From contig NW_025954963.1 of the NCBI RefSeq assembly GCF_022376445.1, positions 1,116,001 through 1,180,000 on the forward strand: a DNA stretch of 64,000 bases. The letters run 5' to 3'. Shown here in pieces: positions 37,650 to 49,100 of this stretch (its first letter is position 1; each line of letters begins with the position of its first letter). The notes beneath the pieces are model-generated. The model was not told the DNA's origin and ran no database searches. It saw only the letters and a program-made list of their open reading frames with translations. A program made the translations under genes and the position numbers. This DNA comes from Fomitopsis serialis. Lineage: Eukaryota > Basidiomycota > Agaricomycetes > Polyporales > Fomitopsidaceae.

Positions 37650-38946
37650 CTACTGAGTCTCCTGAGGACGCGCAACGAGCTTAACGTTGCTGACACCCTG
37701 CCTTAACTTCTGCAGGCCGTCCGCTACGCCGTGCAGCCCGTGCGGGAGAACTTCCACGGGGTTGGGCTGAGCAGACGTGGAAACGTCAGAGACATGAAGA
37801 TACGCAGTAGACGGTTTATGAGCATACCTTGATCTCGCCATCCTTCAACCACTCGGTCAGCTGCGAGAACAAGTCGATGCCCAATTGACGGTTCGCTGGC
37901 GTATTGAAGTCGCCGAAGACCTGGAAGGCCTTCTTGTCCGCACTCAGCTTCTCTGGCTTGATGGCTAGCTGCACACCAAGCGCGAGCGTGCCTCCGGGCG
38001 CGAGGATGTCGTATGCAGCGTTCTGTGTGTCCGGCGAGCCGGCCGCGTCGTAGATGACCTTGATCGGCTCCGTCGTGATCTTCTTGACCTCTGCTATCAG
38101 CGCGTCCGCGGCGAGGTTCCGATCGAGTACGTGCGTCGCGCCGAGCTTCTGGAGCCACTCGGAGTTCTTGAGGGATGCTGTGGGAATGATGGGGCCGAAG
38201 CCTGAGAGCCTGGCGAGCTGGATGGCTGCGCGATTCTCAGTGTTGTCACTGGGAGTCGCGACGATGGGATCTGCTTACCGTACTGCCCCACGGAGCTGGC
38301 GCCAGCAAAGATAAGATGGGCTGGCCTTGGTACCTTCCCCGGCCACCCTCCTCCCAGGGTGGATAGAGAGCAACGGTTCCATTGATAGCCCCTTCTTCCG
38401 GATGATAGAGAGCGATGGAAGCGGTGGCGATGGTCTGTGGAACTGTGGCAGCTTGGTCGAAGGATATCTCGTCGGGTATCTGGTGCAGAACACTTCAAAT
38501 TAGTAGACGTATCAGCGACTGAAGTCGATTGCGGAGGTTCACCTTGCAAGAAGCGTCCACGTAACTAAGCGCATACTGCTGGTACCCGGCGTGCTCATTG
38601 ATGCCAAATGTAGCCTCAGAGAGACTGGAGAGGTGGTCAGCACTGGGAGCTAGGGTAGCGAGCAAGAAGAGGGGATTCAAAGGTAAGCCTTACACTCGAT
38701 CGCCCTTCTTGAACTTTGTGACGCCTTCGCCCACCTCCTCAACTGCCCAGCCAGATCAAAGCCAATGATGGCTGGGTAGTTCTTCAAAAACATGCCGAAC
38801 GCTTGCATCTTCCAGTCGATCGGGTTCGACGCAGCCGACTGAACCTTGAGAAGAATTTCTCCAGGGCCAGGCTTGGGGATTGGGGTGGCTTGAACGGCGA
38901 AGACCCCTTGCTTCGCGGTCAAAAACAGAGCCTATTGCTGTGCCAT
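37650..38946 (-). pseudogene. Broken paralogue of the MDR oxidoreductase
   Basis: The same exon order as the intact gene at 22923-24194 can be followed on the minus strand: ALFLTAKQGVFAVQATPIPK, NYPAIIGFDLAG, GVTKFKKGDRV, NEHAGYQQYALSYVD, a YHPEEGAIN block, LIFAGASSVGQYG, and the end VSNVKLVARPQETQ. Three lesions are visible. Codon 5 is TAG (38934-38932) where the intact copy has Lys. One base is missing after DLAG (near 38742-38746), which shifts the frame. The intron donor that is GTAACT in the intact copy reads GAACCG here, although the exon phase still fits. A TATAAA on the same strand at about 39043-39038 lies roughly 95 bp upstream of the old start. A start downstream of the stop would still meet the frameshift. 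It was probably a functional gene until recently, because the remaining exons are well preserved. Confidence 0.82.
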
Positions 38947-40281
38947 GTTGGTAGTGTCGGTATTGATTGTGGAAATCTGTGAGTGAGTCTGCCTGCGAAT
39001 GCGTTCAATATAGGGATACGGTTCTGTTCGTGCTACCTTTATACATGACCTCACGGGGCTTCGTTCTCGGATCGACTCGGGCAGCCCAGGCCCCGAGAAG
39101 AGTACCTACTACCCACTGTGCAGTCATTAATCCGGCGTTCGGCAGCCTGAACCTGACTGTACATTGCATTGCCACATTAGCACGACATCGCGAACACATA
39201 AGTGCGTACCTTCTCATCATTTATCAAATGGACTGTCAATAGTCCCACTGGCAGATCCGTTGGAATTTCAATGCCGGTTGAGTTCGTCATCTTCAACGCA
39301 GCTGCCGAGTGGGCTATGAGTCAGACAGAATCACAACTGCCGTATATCTTACCACAGATCAGATCCCTTCACGCTCATCTGGGTCGCGACGTACATTTAT
39401 CTCCTTCTGTCAATGGCCAGAGATGGTATTGCCATCTACAGCATGCCTCAAGCAAAGTGGCGAGGAGCACCTTGAAGGGTAATTGGAACTAGCCGATAGT
39501 GCGTATGTCTTGCTCTGAGCATGATTCAACGCACACCTTGTCTTGAAGTCATACGAGAGCGACCGACAGCATCGAACCCGGACGAATTGCGAGACGAGCG
39601 GTATTGGCAATCACGGTAGCTATCATAGCTGGCTCTCGGAGTAAGTTGAGCTGGACGGCACTAGATCATTTAGAACCTCGAATAGCACGCAGAAGCACAC
39701 GATGATGAAAACCAATCTCCATGCAGTAAAAATATTGCTGCTTGAGCTGAGCAGTGGGAGACAATTCCCGATCCAGTGGACTGTCCCTGATTTGACTATA
39801 GTTACGGGGTGTCAACTTTGTGTCAACTATCATCTGTACAAGAGTGCTTACAAAGAGACTGCTCATCCATCCTGGAGGCCTCGTCAAGCCTTGTTAAACG
39901 CATGTCGTGGCGCGCCGATCTCTATGTATTGTCAGAGTTGACCTTTCGAACGACGACTTTCGAATTCGTAGTATCATGATGAATGTTCACCAGTTGGTCA
40001 CCTACGGCCCTACTCGCGTTGGCCTCAACTAACTCGTGGCATGCCTAGTGTTGGGGGAGACGCAGACACAGACAAGTTATTGCTGGCAGTGGACGCAACC
40101 TGAACCGACTTGCGATCTGCAGATCGGAGATCCGACTTACGCGGAATTGTGGACCTCGATCACGTGTAACAGGTTTTCCTTCCTGGTGGCTGCGAGTAAC
40201 GAGCACACAAGCTACCACACCCACTGGCACTATAGCCTATCCTTGCTGCTGCACTCAAAGTCACAGCAATTCTACTCTGCC
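38947..40281. other. Gene-poor stretch upstream of EBP2
   Basis: About 1.3 kb. Apart from the TATA-like box of the MDR pseudogene (about 39038-39043) and the presumed EBP2 promoter, I see only short frames with no recognisable product. Confidence 0.4.
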
Positions 40282-41324
40282 ATGTCTCACTCAAGTGGGT
40301 CTGACGCAGAGTCCACGGGACATGTCTCGGAAGAGGAGGTTTTCGCGGTCGACCAGCTCTCCGACGCAGAGTCTGTATATGAGGATGTTGTACCGCAGCA
40401 GAAGGTTGAGATCGACAACAAGGCGGGTTGGTTGTATTTCTTGCTGTACCGGCACTGACTGTCACTAGGTTGCTCTCGAACGGATTCGGGAAACCATGAA
40501 ACTACCCTCAACGCTTCCATGGACAGAAACATTGACCGTGACCTACCCAGAGACAATAGACGTCGATGTAGATGATGATCTCAACCGAGAGCTCGCTTTG
40601 TACGTGCTACAGCCCTACTAAGGCATCGCAAACTTACCTCTGACTATCCGTCTCAGCTACAAGCAAGCCATCCACGGTGCACAGCTCGCCAAGTCGCTCG
40701 CCGCAAAGCACAGTCTGGCCTTCACACGACCGCCAGATTACTTCGCCGAGATGGTTAAGTCGGACGCCCACATGGAGCGCATCCGGCAACGTCTGCTCGA
40801 CGAGGGCGCGTCGATCAAGCGGAGCGAGGAGAAGCGGAAGGAGAGGGAAGGGAAGAAGTACGGGAAGCAGGTGCAGATGGAGAAGCTGCAGGAGCGGGAG
40901 CGGAGCAAGAAGGATATGGAGGAGCGGCTCAAGGGTCTTAAGCGAAGTGCGTATTTCGTGCCATAATCCTGCGACTAGCTCTCAGTCTTCTCATACGACC
41001 TCTAGAACGCAAGGGCGCACTCGACAACCCGCAGGAAGACGACGGCGGTTTGATGTCGCAGTGGAGGACGCCATCTCCGACCGCCCTGCAAAACGCACAA
41101 AGGGCGCCGGCCCTGGAGGCAAGAAGTTGCCCCGGCAAGCGCGAGACCAGAAGTTTGGTTTCGGTGGGTCCAGGAAACATGCGAAGCAGAATACGAAGGC
41201 CTCCACGGATAACTTCGATGCTAGTAGTGCAGGTCGCGGGAACGCGAGGGGTGGGAAGGGCGCGAAGGGCGCTGCAAAAAGACCTGGTAAAGGTAGACGC
41301 ATGGCTGCTCGCAGTCGCTCGTAG
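40282..41324 (+). CDS. EBP2: rRNA-processing protein Ebp2
   Basis: Nucleolar factor for 60S ribosomal subunit assembly. The acidic N-terminus (MSHSSGSDAESTGHVSEEE) leads to the conserved Ebp2 core: LPWTETLTVTYPETIDVDVD, DDLNRELALYKQAIHGAQLA and FTRPPDYFAEMVKSDAHMER. A long Lys/Arg/Glu-rich helix follows (EKRKEREGKKYGKQVQMEKL), then GGKKLPRQARDQKFGFGGSR and a Gly/Arg/Lys-rich tail ending GKGRRMAARSRS. The KFGFGG motif is diagnostic. Three introns; about 310 residues, somewhat short but complete. Start at 40282 is the only ATG before the acidic N-terminus that keeps the frame. Confidence 0.95.
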
Positions 41325-41961
41325 TGTGTTTGCCCCTGGTCATTCTCTGGATCCATCACTTCTTTTGCCCTGACTTTCTCGTATGGATGTGCGATATGCG
41401 TGGCTCCGTTCCCAATCTCGCTGAAAGTTGCCGGTCAAAGACCCAGCGCGCATATCTCACTAATGCTTGAACATCTCCATCTGACTCTTGGATCGGTGGG
41501 ACGACTAGCAGCGTACCGGTGCGCTTGTCGTGACTTACAGTACTAGTCATCTCTGCCCGTTGTGGTGACAGTGAAGTAATTCGGAGGCCAGCCACGCAAT
41601 GCCGTGGGACGCAATATGTTAGGGGAAGGCCTTTACTGCCTCAGCAATTGGGCCCATACCCTTCTGGGCGATGTAGAGAGTACCCTTACCGACGAATAGG
41701 ATCTCAAACTCTATGCGGACAAACTCATCGGCACCGGTACTATTCCACTGCCTGAATGTGAGATAGACAACTCCAGTAAGATCGCGAGAGCACAGTTGTT
41801 TGGGTAGAGGGTTCATCCCAGGGTGGCCAAGTCGAGTACTCATCTTGATGCACACGCTGGTACTAAACGGGAGGCTCAGCTATTGTGACTGTCAAATGTA
41901 CAGTATACGTACATGCAGTACTTGCTAATAGGTCTGTCTTGTTGAAGCTTGAAGCTTGAAG
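41325..41961. other. Spacer between EBP2 and the transposon-like insertion
   Basis: About 640 bp. It contains the small minus-strand frame listed separately (41619-41844) and, at its right end, the tandem word CTTGAAG that served as the apparent insertion target. Confidence 0.4.
41619..41844 (-). CDS. Possible small protein, unknown
   Basis: A 74-codon intact frame starting ATG at 41844 (MSTRLGHPGMNPLPKQLC) with a balanced composition (VVYLTFRQWNSTGADEFVRI, GTLYIAQKGMGPIAEAVKAF). It has no recognisable domain, no signal peptide and no intron evidence. It could be a real small gene, a gene remnant, or chance. Confidence 0.25.
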
Positions 41962-42246
41962 CCCAGTGAAAACCTACAATATTACCCACAATTACGAGCC
42001 ATTCATATCGATTAGAGCTCCACCCAACGACGGTAATCGACCGCGATGGCCATTTTGCCCTTTAATAGATGGTCTGTTCATTCTCCTCGATCCGCGTCCA
42101 TTAGCTACGTATCACGGTGCATTGCAATCGATTACTGTCATTGTACGGAAAGTGTCCTTGTTCTCGCGCAATTCACGCTCATCCGAATATAATGCCATTT
42201 ATTTCCGATTTATTGTTACAATCACCCGCCCGATTGAAATGCACTA

Positions 42247-43145
42247 CACTCTTCTGCTATCCCTACCGTCTCGCCCGCCCGTTTGTCTGCCCGCTCGCCC
42301 ACCTCCTCACCTACCTGCCTGCGCGTTCGTCGGCCGTATCTGCGCGCTGGGCATTCGCATAGTGCGCCTGCGGTCGCCGTGCACGCGGTGCCCATCCATG
42401 CCCTGTGCCCGTCCCCGCCCTGCACCCTTCTCTTTGCGCTCTCGCCCGCCCGCTCTCGCGCTCACCCGCTTGCCCACGCACTCGCCCGTCCGCCCACCCG
42501 TTCGTGGGCCCGCTTGCACCTTCTCCTCGTCATCCCTGAGCCTGTCGCTCGTTCGTCGGCCGCGTGTGCGCGCAGGGCATTGGCTCTGCGCGCTCGTGGA
42601 CGACGTGCGCGTCGTGCAGCAGACGGGCAACTCGCCCGCTGGTCTGCTTGCCCGCCTATTCGCTCTTCCGCCTGCATGTGCGTTCGTCAGCATGTCTGCG
42701 AGCTACCCCTTGACTGCTGCCCACTCACCTTGCCCATACCTCTCCTGCCTGCCTGCCCACTCGCTCGTTTTCTCGCCAGCTCACTTACCCTCCGAATGCT
42801 CACCCACTCACCTGCTCGCCCTGCTCGCCCGCCCGCTCGCTCGCCCGTCCGTTCTTGCGCCCGCTCGCCCGCCTGTTCGCCCGGCTGCCCGCGCTCGCGG
42901 TCGGCGTGTGTTGCCGCCCGTGCGCCCTTCCGCTTATCTGCCCGCCGTGCATCCGTCGGCCGTGCCTGCACAAAGGGCATTGGCCCTGCGTGCTCGCGGT
43001 TGTCGTGTGCGTTGCGCTGCACGTCGTCGCGTCCTGTGTCTGCGTTAGTGCGCTCGCTCGCATGCGTCTGCACTTACCTCGATGCCCGCGACCCGCTCGC
43101 CGTCCGCACGCCTCCCGTCCGCGCCCGTCGCTGATCCTGCGCCCG
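42247..43145 (+). repeat. C/T-rich degenerate satellite inside the transposon
   Basis: About 900 bp dominated by four-base words such as CGCC, CGCT and CGTC, so nearly every frame is open for long stretches. Superimposed on this is a longer unit that recurs at least three times, recognisable by CGTCGGCCG followed some 15-20 bases later by GGGCATT: near 42328, 42551 and 42955. A partial copy may start near 42683. The long open frames on both strands (for example 41966-43048 plus and 42800-43753 minus) are a by-product of this composition. Confidence 0.75.
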
Positions 43146-43179
43146 CCTTTCCCGCGCGTGCTCGCCGTCCCTGTGTCCA

Positions 43180-43753
43180 CCGTGCTCGCGCATAGGTCTT
43201 GCCCTGGCCCTGGGGCGCTCGTCCTCACCTGTTCGTCACTCGCGTGCCTACGGAGGTACACCGGCTGCGGGGGTAGGCCCGCCGCCTGCAGGTCCCGCTT
43301 CACGATCTCGCGCGAGTCTTGCATGTATCGCGCGCGTGCCCTCTGCATGCGCTGATCCACGTCCGGAACGTCTTCTATCGTCGTCATCGTCGGCCCTGTC
43401 CATCCGTCGGGCGCGTTTACATGCTGGGAGCTCGTAGTGGTGCTCGCGAGGGCCTGTGCTCGAGCCCCGTCGTTGTTGAGTATTGTGGCACGTAAAGTGA
43501 AGGGAGGGCTCAGAGGGAGGTGAGGCAACCTCGCGAGCGCCACGTTTGGGCGTTCGCCGGGTTGCCTCTTTTGGCAGCACCACCGCGGGTCGACACCAAC
43601 ACCGCAACACCGGACGGCGGGTACACGGTAGTAGCGGTGTGGCCGGCTATGCACGACGCGTCGATGGGCAGTGGGGTGCAGGGACCAACGACGACGGGAG
43701 GGTGGGCATGGTAGTGGTACGGAGTCAAGGAGACTTTGACGACGACCCTGCAA
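43180..43753 (-). pseudogene. Possible remnant of a transposon-encoded protein
   Basis: On the minus strand, the right third of the element reads MTPYHYHAHPPVVVGPCTPL at 43728 in one frame. In an adjacent frame it continues as NAPDGWTGPTMTTIEDVPDV, then DSREIVKRDLQAAGLPPQPV. This composition is less repetitive than the satellite and reminded me of the N-terminal parts of cysteine-cluster/KDZ-type transposon proteins of mushrooms, from memory only. No catalytic residues are present, and the frame changes point to decay or an unseen intron. Confidence 0.25.
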
Positions 43754-44260
43754 GGGACTGAGTCAATGACGTCGTGCTTGGACAGTGGTCATGGGACTAC
43801 GACGCCGCGGCGGGACGGGAAGGATTTCAGGTTTGGTGAATTGGCGAATGCATTTGGGCGGCGGGACTTGGGGAGACTGTCGCCATTTGGGTACATGCCA
43901 AATCGTAAAGGCAATTGATGAGCGCGAAACCGAGGGTTTGAATGTTAGCAGACGACACTGAACATACAGAATTCTACGGTAATAGATTGTCTGACAGTTC
44001 CTTGACAGCTCACGCTGGTAATCAGTGGCAATCGTAGGTAATATTGCACGTTTTCACTGGGCTTGAAGCTTGAAGCCGGACGATATGTATGAACGAGCTC
44101 GAGATTCTCACACAAACGTAGGCTTTCGAGAAGGTGCTACCGGCCCCCCGATATCCGGGCCGACGTCTCGCGGGACCACTGCGCAAGCTCCCAATCTACC
44201 TCCCTCTCCTCGACCACCATCTCGTTCAACCTACACCGCCTGCCGTAACTGCTTTTCAAC

Positions 44261-44895
44261 ATGTCCAGTGTCTCGCCTCCACCTTTCACCAACGGGTACG
44301 CCTCTCCAGCCCCCTATCTCGCGGCGTCTCCTCCACCAGCGAAACCTACTGCACACCCGAAACCCAAACCTGTTAATGTATTCTCTAACGATGGCTCGTT
44401 CTTGGAGCGTTTCCAGCGTATAAAGCAGGTGAGATCCTTGACTGATATGCATCGTTACTTATCCTGACCTTGGAAATTCGTGCTTAGGATGAGGAAGAAA
44501 AGAAGAAACAAGAAGAGAGCCTAGCGAAGTGAGTCTGCGACGTCAGACATCTCATCGCTAAGGATAATGCTGACTTGTGTTCCTCACACAGGAAACGGGA
44601 CTTCAATGAGCGCTTTGTATGTCCACTACCCCTCTGTTTGTATGACCCACGCCTCACATATACATGCAGAAAAGACGGGGCAAGCGCCGTTCTTCTGATG
44701 CTACGAACTCAGAACCTGCCACAGAACACACCGCGAAGAAACTGAAGGTGGACGCACCTATAAGTGAGTACCTCATGCGGGCTATCTTGTGCTGCTGAAT
44801 CCCTAGCCTCCGTAGACCAGTACGAGAAGGAGGTGAAGAGCTACACCGCGAGCCTGAAGGACAACGGGGCTGGTGTACGGCCATTAGTGAAATGA
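44261..44895 (+). CDS. Small basic fungal protein, unknown function
   Basis: Five exons give about 135 residues: MSSVSPPPFTNGYASPAPYL, then NVFSNDGSFLERFQRIKQ, DEEEKKKQEESLAKKRDFNE, RFKKRGKRRSSDATN and a C-terminal QYEKEVKSYTASLKDNGAG. Introns are 50-60 nt with standard borders, and the frame is continuous across all of them, which argues strongly for a real gene. The middle looks like a charged coiled helix with a nuclear-signal-like KRRGKRR. The start is the first ATG in frame before the Ser/Pro-rich N-terminus. The transposon right end lies only about 200 bp upstream, so the insertion sits in or next to its promoter. Confidence 0.75.
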
Positions 44896-46100
44896 CGAAA
44901 CAACGCACCATGAGTGTCGACAGCTACCATTCCACTCGCATATTGCGTCCACACAGATGGGCTCTTCTATGTCTAAACATATACAGCAATTGTACTATAC
45001 GCATGTCTCACCCAGCATTCGCAATGCATATCAGACCTTCAATGTGCTACACATACATATCATGCGTGCATCTTACGACAAACAGGACATTCGACGTGTT
45101 GCACAACATAGCCATTAAGGTCGACTCGGTATCGCCACGCAGGTGCATTGCACCGGATAGACAGACAATTTGGGATCAAACGATGCGTGCTCAGGGTGCT
45201 CACAAGAACCATCCGCATGTTCCTATAGCGCGACCTTTGCTTGTTAAGCTACTCGGTCGATAAGACTGTGACCTGCGATAGGGCGTGGCTCGAGAGGACT
45301 TCTCAGGGCAGCGAATGCCGAAGGCGTCGTCACGAAGCATCCCTCGGTCGTACGATACGCATTGGAGTCTCGCTAGACGGGAATGTCTATTTCGCTGCCT
45401 TTTTACTCTCCATGAAGAGCACCCGTGCCTTGACTGATGTGACAAAGGCTGAGCAAACCAATTCAGACAGCGTAGCAAAGCATACGCGCACCTTTTGGAT
45501 CATATTTGACAGCGGAGAGCTTGGGTCCTACTCGCAGTCGTTGTGTGGTGTAAAAGTAACCAGTTTTGGCCGAAGAGACCATCCGGACAATGGCTGTCCT
45601 ACATACTCCAAGCTTCAGCCAACAAGCAAGGAGCCAGCAAAGCACAAGACGCCTACCGTGCCTTCGACTTGGCCGCCATGACCGTCAGCGACAACTCCGG
45701 TTCCGGGCGCGCGAGAACTGTCACACCAGGTTGGCTTCGGCACGTGGACGTGACACGCTCGCGGGATGTCACAGTCGCGTCCATCTTGCCGCTGTGGCCG
45801 CCACAGGCGTGCCTTCGCAACCCTTCACAGTCACCCACCTGTCCCCCCTCGTCCCCCCTTCTCCTATGCGTGCATAACGCACACAACCCCCAGATTTCAA
45901 CGCGTCGACATACTCGACGGGTTTACACGGTGGCTGGAGACCTCCCCTTTGTCACAGCACAGACCAGTGGCCCCTGTTCGCTCAGGTAGACGAAATCTCA
46001 CATACGTAGGCGCATACACCCCGGATAGCTGATTCCCAGGTATACTCACAGAGAAACAACACAGAATTGAAGCCACTTCGAATATTGATGCGACGCCACA
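44896..46100. other. Gene-poor stretch
   Basis: About 1.2 kb. The longest open stretch (45241-45681 plus) has no family resemblance and no intron support; the right end holds the presumed promoter of the nuclease gene. Confidence 0.4.
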
Positions 46101-49100
46101 ATGCCTCCGGGGACACCGTACGGCTCGTTTGTTAAGAACTACCGAATTCGCGTCGACGATTTCGCTGGGACGACGGAGAAGGTCGCACTGCACCTTCTGT
46201 CACACACGCATACAGACCACTTGACTGGGCTGTCCGCTCAGTCATTCGGGCAGGTGGTCGTGTGCTCGCATGATGCGAAAGAAATGCTATTGCGACACGA
46301 AGTGCACAACGAGCGCGCTCTGAAGGATATGGACTTGCGGGCAGAGAAGATCAGAACGTTCAAGCACCTGAAGGTAGAACCGAGGAGGTTTCAAGACGGT
46401 ACGGTCTACTACACAGGCTCAAGGGACCTCCTGGTCAGTGCCTTTACAATTCCCGAGCAGTCTTATTCAATAATATTGCTCTGGCTAAATGTGTGGCTGT
46501 GATGGCTCACCGACGTATGTACCCACAGAGAGCAGTTCCCTTGAACACACCCACCAAGGTCACACTCAGCGACGATGAACACATCGTTGTGACTTTATTC
46601 GATGCAAATCACTGCCCAGGCGCAGTCATGTACGTCAGAAGGCAGAACACGGCAGTCTAGCTACTCACGACCTCGGACTAGGTTCCTCATTCAAGGCGAC
46701 AGAGGCACGATCCTGCACACCGGTGACTTCCGGGCGGAACCGTGGTTCCTGGAGTCGTTAACGAGGAATCCGCTCCTCCAGCCCTTTCTGGCACTGCCGG
46801 ACGCAATGACGGGAGAAGCAACAACAAGAAGGAGGTCGAGCGTGGTCTGTCAGACGCTTGATGCGATCCATCTAGACACCGCATGTCTCCTAAGTACAAT
46901 TAATGTGCCCGCGAAGGTGAGCAGACAAGACGAACATTCCTCACCATAGGACTAATACAGGGGCTTAGGCTGAAGCGACTGCGGGATTAGTCTCGCTAAT
47001 GTCGCTGCTTCCATCGACGACACTGTTCTTCATCAATTCATGGACCTGGGGTTACGAAGACATTCTCAAAGCCGTCGCACGCGCGTTCGACAGTCAGGTC
47101 AGGTGAATCACACCTCATAATGACACCTCACTCACATGGATGTGTCCAGATTCACGTCGACCGCTACAAGCACAGCGTGTATACGAGTATCACCGGTGAT
47201 GCTTTTCTGAAGCATATCATTACAGCGGATGCAGGCAGCACGCGGTTCCACGCCTGCGAACGCTTCAACCGGTGCGAACATGTCAGTGTCGACGGGAATG
47301 GCGGGCGCGCACCCACCGCTGCGGCTAATGCCGGGCCTAGCCTGAGCAGCGCCGGGAAGCACGTCGTATACGTCAACCCAGTCACGATGGGTACCGCGGG
47401 GTGGGAGCTGTATGTGAAGGACACCAGAGAGAAGATTCAGTCCGGCGAAGTTATCAACCACTTGGTAAAGTTCACCTTGACATTTTGTTGCAGACACGCC
47501 TTACTGACGCTCTGCTGCTTACAGCTCGTTCCGCTCTCACGACATTCCCCTCTTCCCGAGCTGCGAGCTTTTGTGTCCCTGTTCAAGCCCAAGGAGCTCA
47601 TTCCCAACACCCTCGACCCGGCGCTCAAGGGCCTCGACTGGGCGTGCATGCCCGAGATGTTCTCCGGCTGCCTTTCCTCGGAAAGCTCTACGGCTTTCAG
47701 ACCTGAAGCAGACTGTTATAGTGTCGATATGCGCGAGATGGCCCACGAGCTCTTCTCCGACGAAGATGCTGGGGCAGACGTCGCGCTCAAGAACCTGGAA
47801 GGCGACGGCGCGCGTGAACTTGCCGACCGGTGGGCGGATAGTGGAAAGTTTAGGCGGAAGCTCGCAGTGATGCATCAGTACCTCAGAGGGAAGGATCGCA
47901 CGGTCGTGGAGCGGATCATGGAGGGAGGAAAGGATGCAGTTCTCGACTCCGAACCACCTTCATCGGACGCAGATTTTACCAAGCCGGTTGCCTCTGCGAA
48001 CGAACAGCAACCTCTCAAACCGAAGCGGACCTTCGTAGGCCGCGCCACGGCTGAGGAGACAGCGCGAGCGATGGCGCGTTTGCGCTCGATGCCTCGTATC
48101 TTCACCGAGCCGGGCAGTGACGAAGACACCGAGGATGAGGACGCCGAAGAGCAGAGAGCAAGGACGGCTCACCAGTTGTTCGCTGCGCAAGCCGGCATCT
48201 ACGATGATCCATTCGGGGCCTCTCTCCGAAGTTCATCGCCGCTCCTGTCCAGTCCGCGGGGTACGCCCAAGAAGCGAGTGAAGAACGAAGGCTCGCCTCA
48301 TACTTCAATTGTTGCCCCCGCTGGACTTCTCGCGACACCCTCGTCAAAGGCCGGCTCGCAAGGTCATTCGTCGAGGACACCACGACGAACACGCCTTTCC
48401 CGACCTGATGGCCCCGTCCCTCCTGTCTTCCACAAGAAACATCCTCATACACCACCAAGCGGTCAACATAGCGTGTCCGCGAACACGATGGAACGACGAT
48501 CCGTCGAACTAGCCACCCAGAGTCCTCGTAAGCGCAAGGAACCACCTTTGCCTACTTCCCTCACAGAGCCACGCACACCTTCCACATCTCACAACCGATA
48601 TAAAGCACCAGTGACACCCACTTCTGCAGCTCGGCCCGTAAAGTCGCCTCGACACAGCCCCAATTCGCCCCTGACGAATAGACAAAACCTTACCGATCGC
48701 CCGCCTTGTTCATCTCCGACTCCTACAACCACAGTCAAACGACGTAAGCTAGAGACATCCGTCGACCACACAAGACTCGCAGCCTGCAGTTCGGTCAAGC
48801 CTAAATCGTACACAGCACTCACTATATCTCGGCAACCGACGAAGGACCCACTGCCTGCCCTCTTCCCTGCAGCACCGCAAGTCAAGACCAATGATGAATC
48901 GGAAGACGACTCCAGGCAATTCCGCAAGCTATCAGCGAAGAGTACGTTCATGTGTGAGCCTTCCGGCCAGGCGACATCTATCAACGACCCGCAAAAGGCA
49001 AAGAAGCTAGCATTGAGGCTTGAACGCGAAATCACAAAAGAGAAGCTCTTCCAGGCCCGGCCAGACCTTGCGACCAAAAGGTACATCGTCAAGCGTGAGC

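Larger units (their letters stand above)
41962..44061. mobile_element. DNA-transposon-like element with terminal inverted repeats
   Basis: The left end reads CCCAGTGAAAAC at 41962 and the right end is its reverse complement GTTTTCACTGGG, ending at 44061. Similarity continues inward for about 35 bp with a few mismatches (both ends share CAATATTACC followed by AC and ATT). Directly outside both ends lies CTTGAAG, present twice in tandem on each side (left 41948-41961, right 44062-44075), which is the expected trace of a target-site duplication. Because the word is periodic, the true duplication could be 7, 8 or 14 bp. The 2.1-kb interior is mostly the C/T-rich satellite plus a minus-strand frame without recognisable transposase motifs, so the element looks non-autonomous. 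The superfamily cannot be decided. Confidence 0.8.

Noticed and set aside
39540..39610. A GGTTCGA-like word suggesting a tRNA T-arm
   Set aside because: No matching acceptor stem, D-arm or anticodon arm can be folded around it. I found no tRNA elsewhere in the window.
41966..43048. A 360-codon plus-strand open frame and overlapping long frames on both strands
   Set aside because: They follow from the CGCC/CGCT-rich composition of the satellite, which contains few stop triplets in any frame; the translations are low-complexity Arg/Ala/Pro/Leu sequences.
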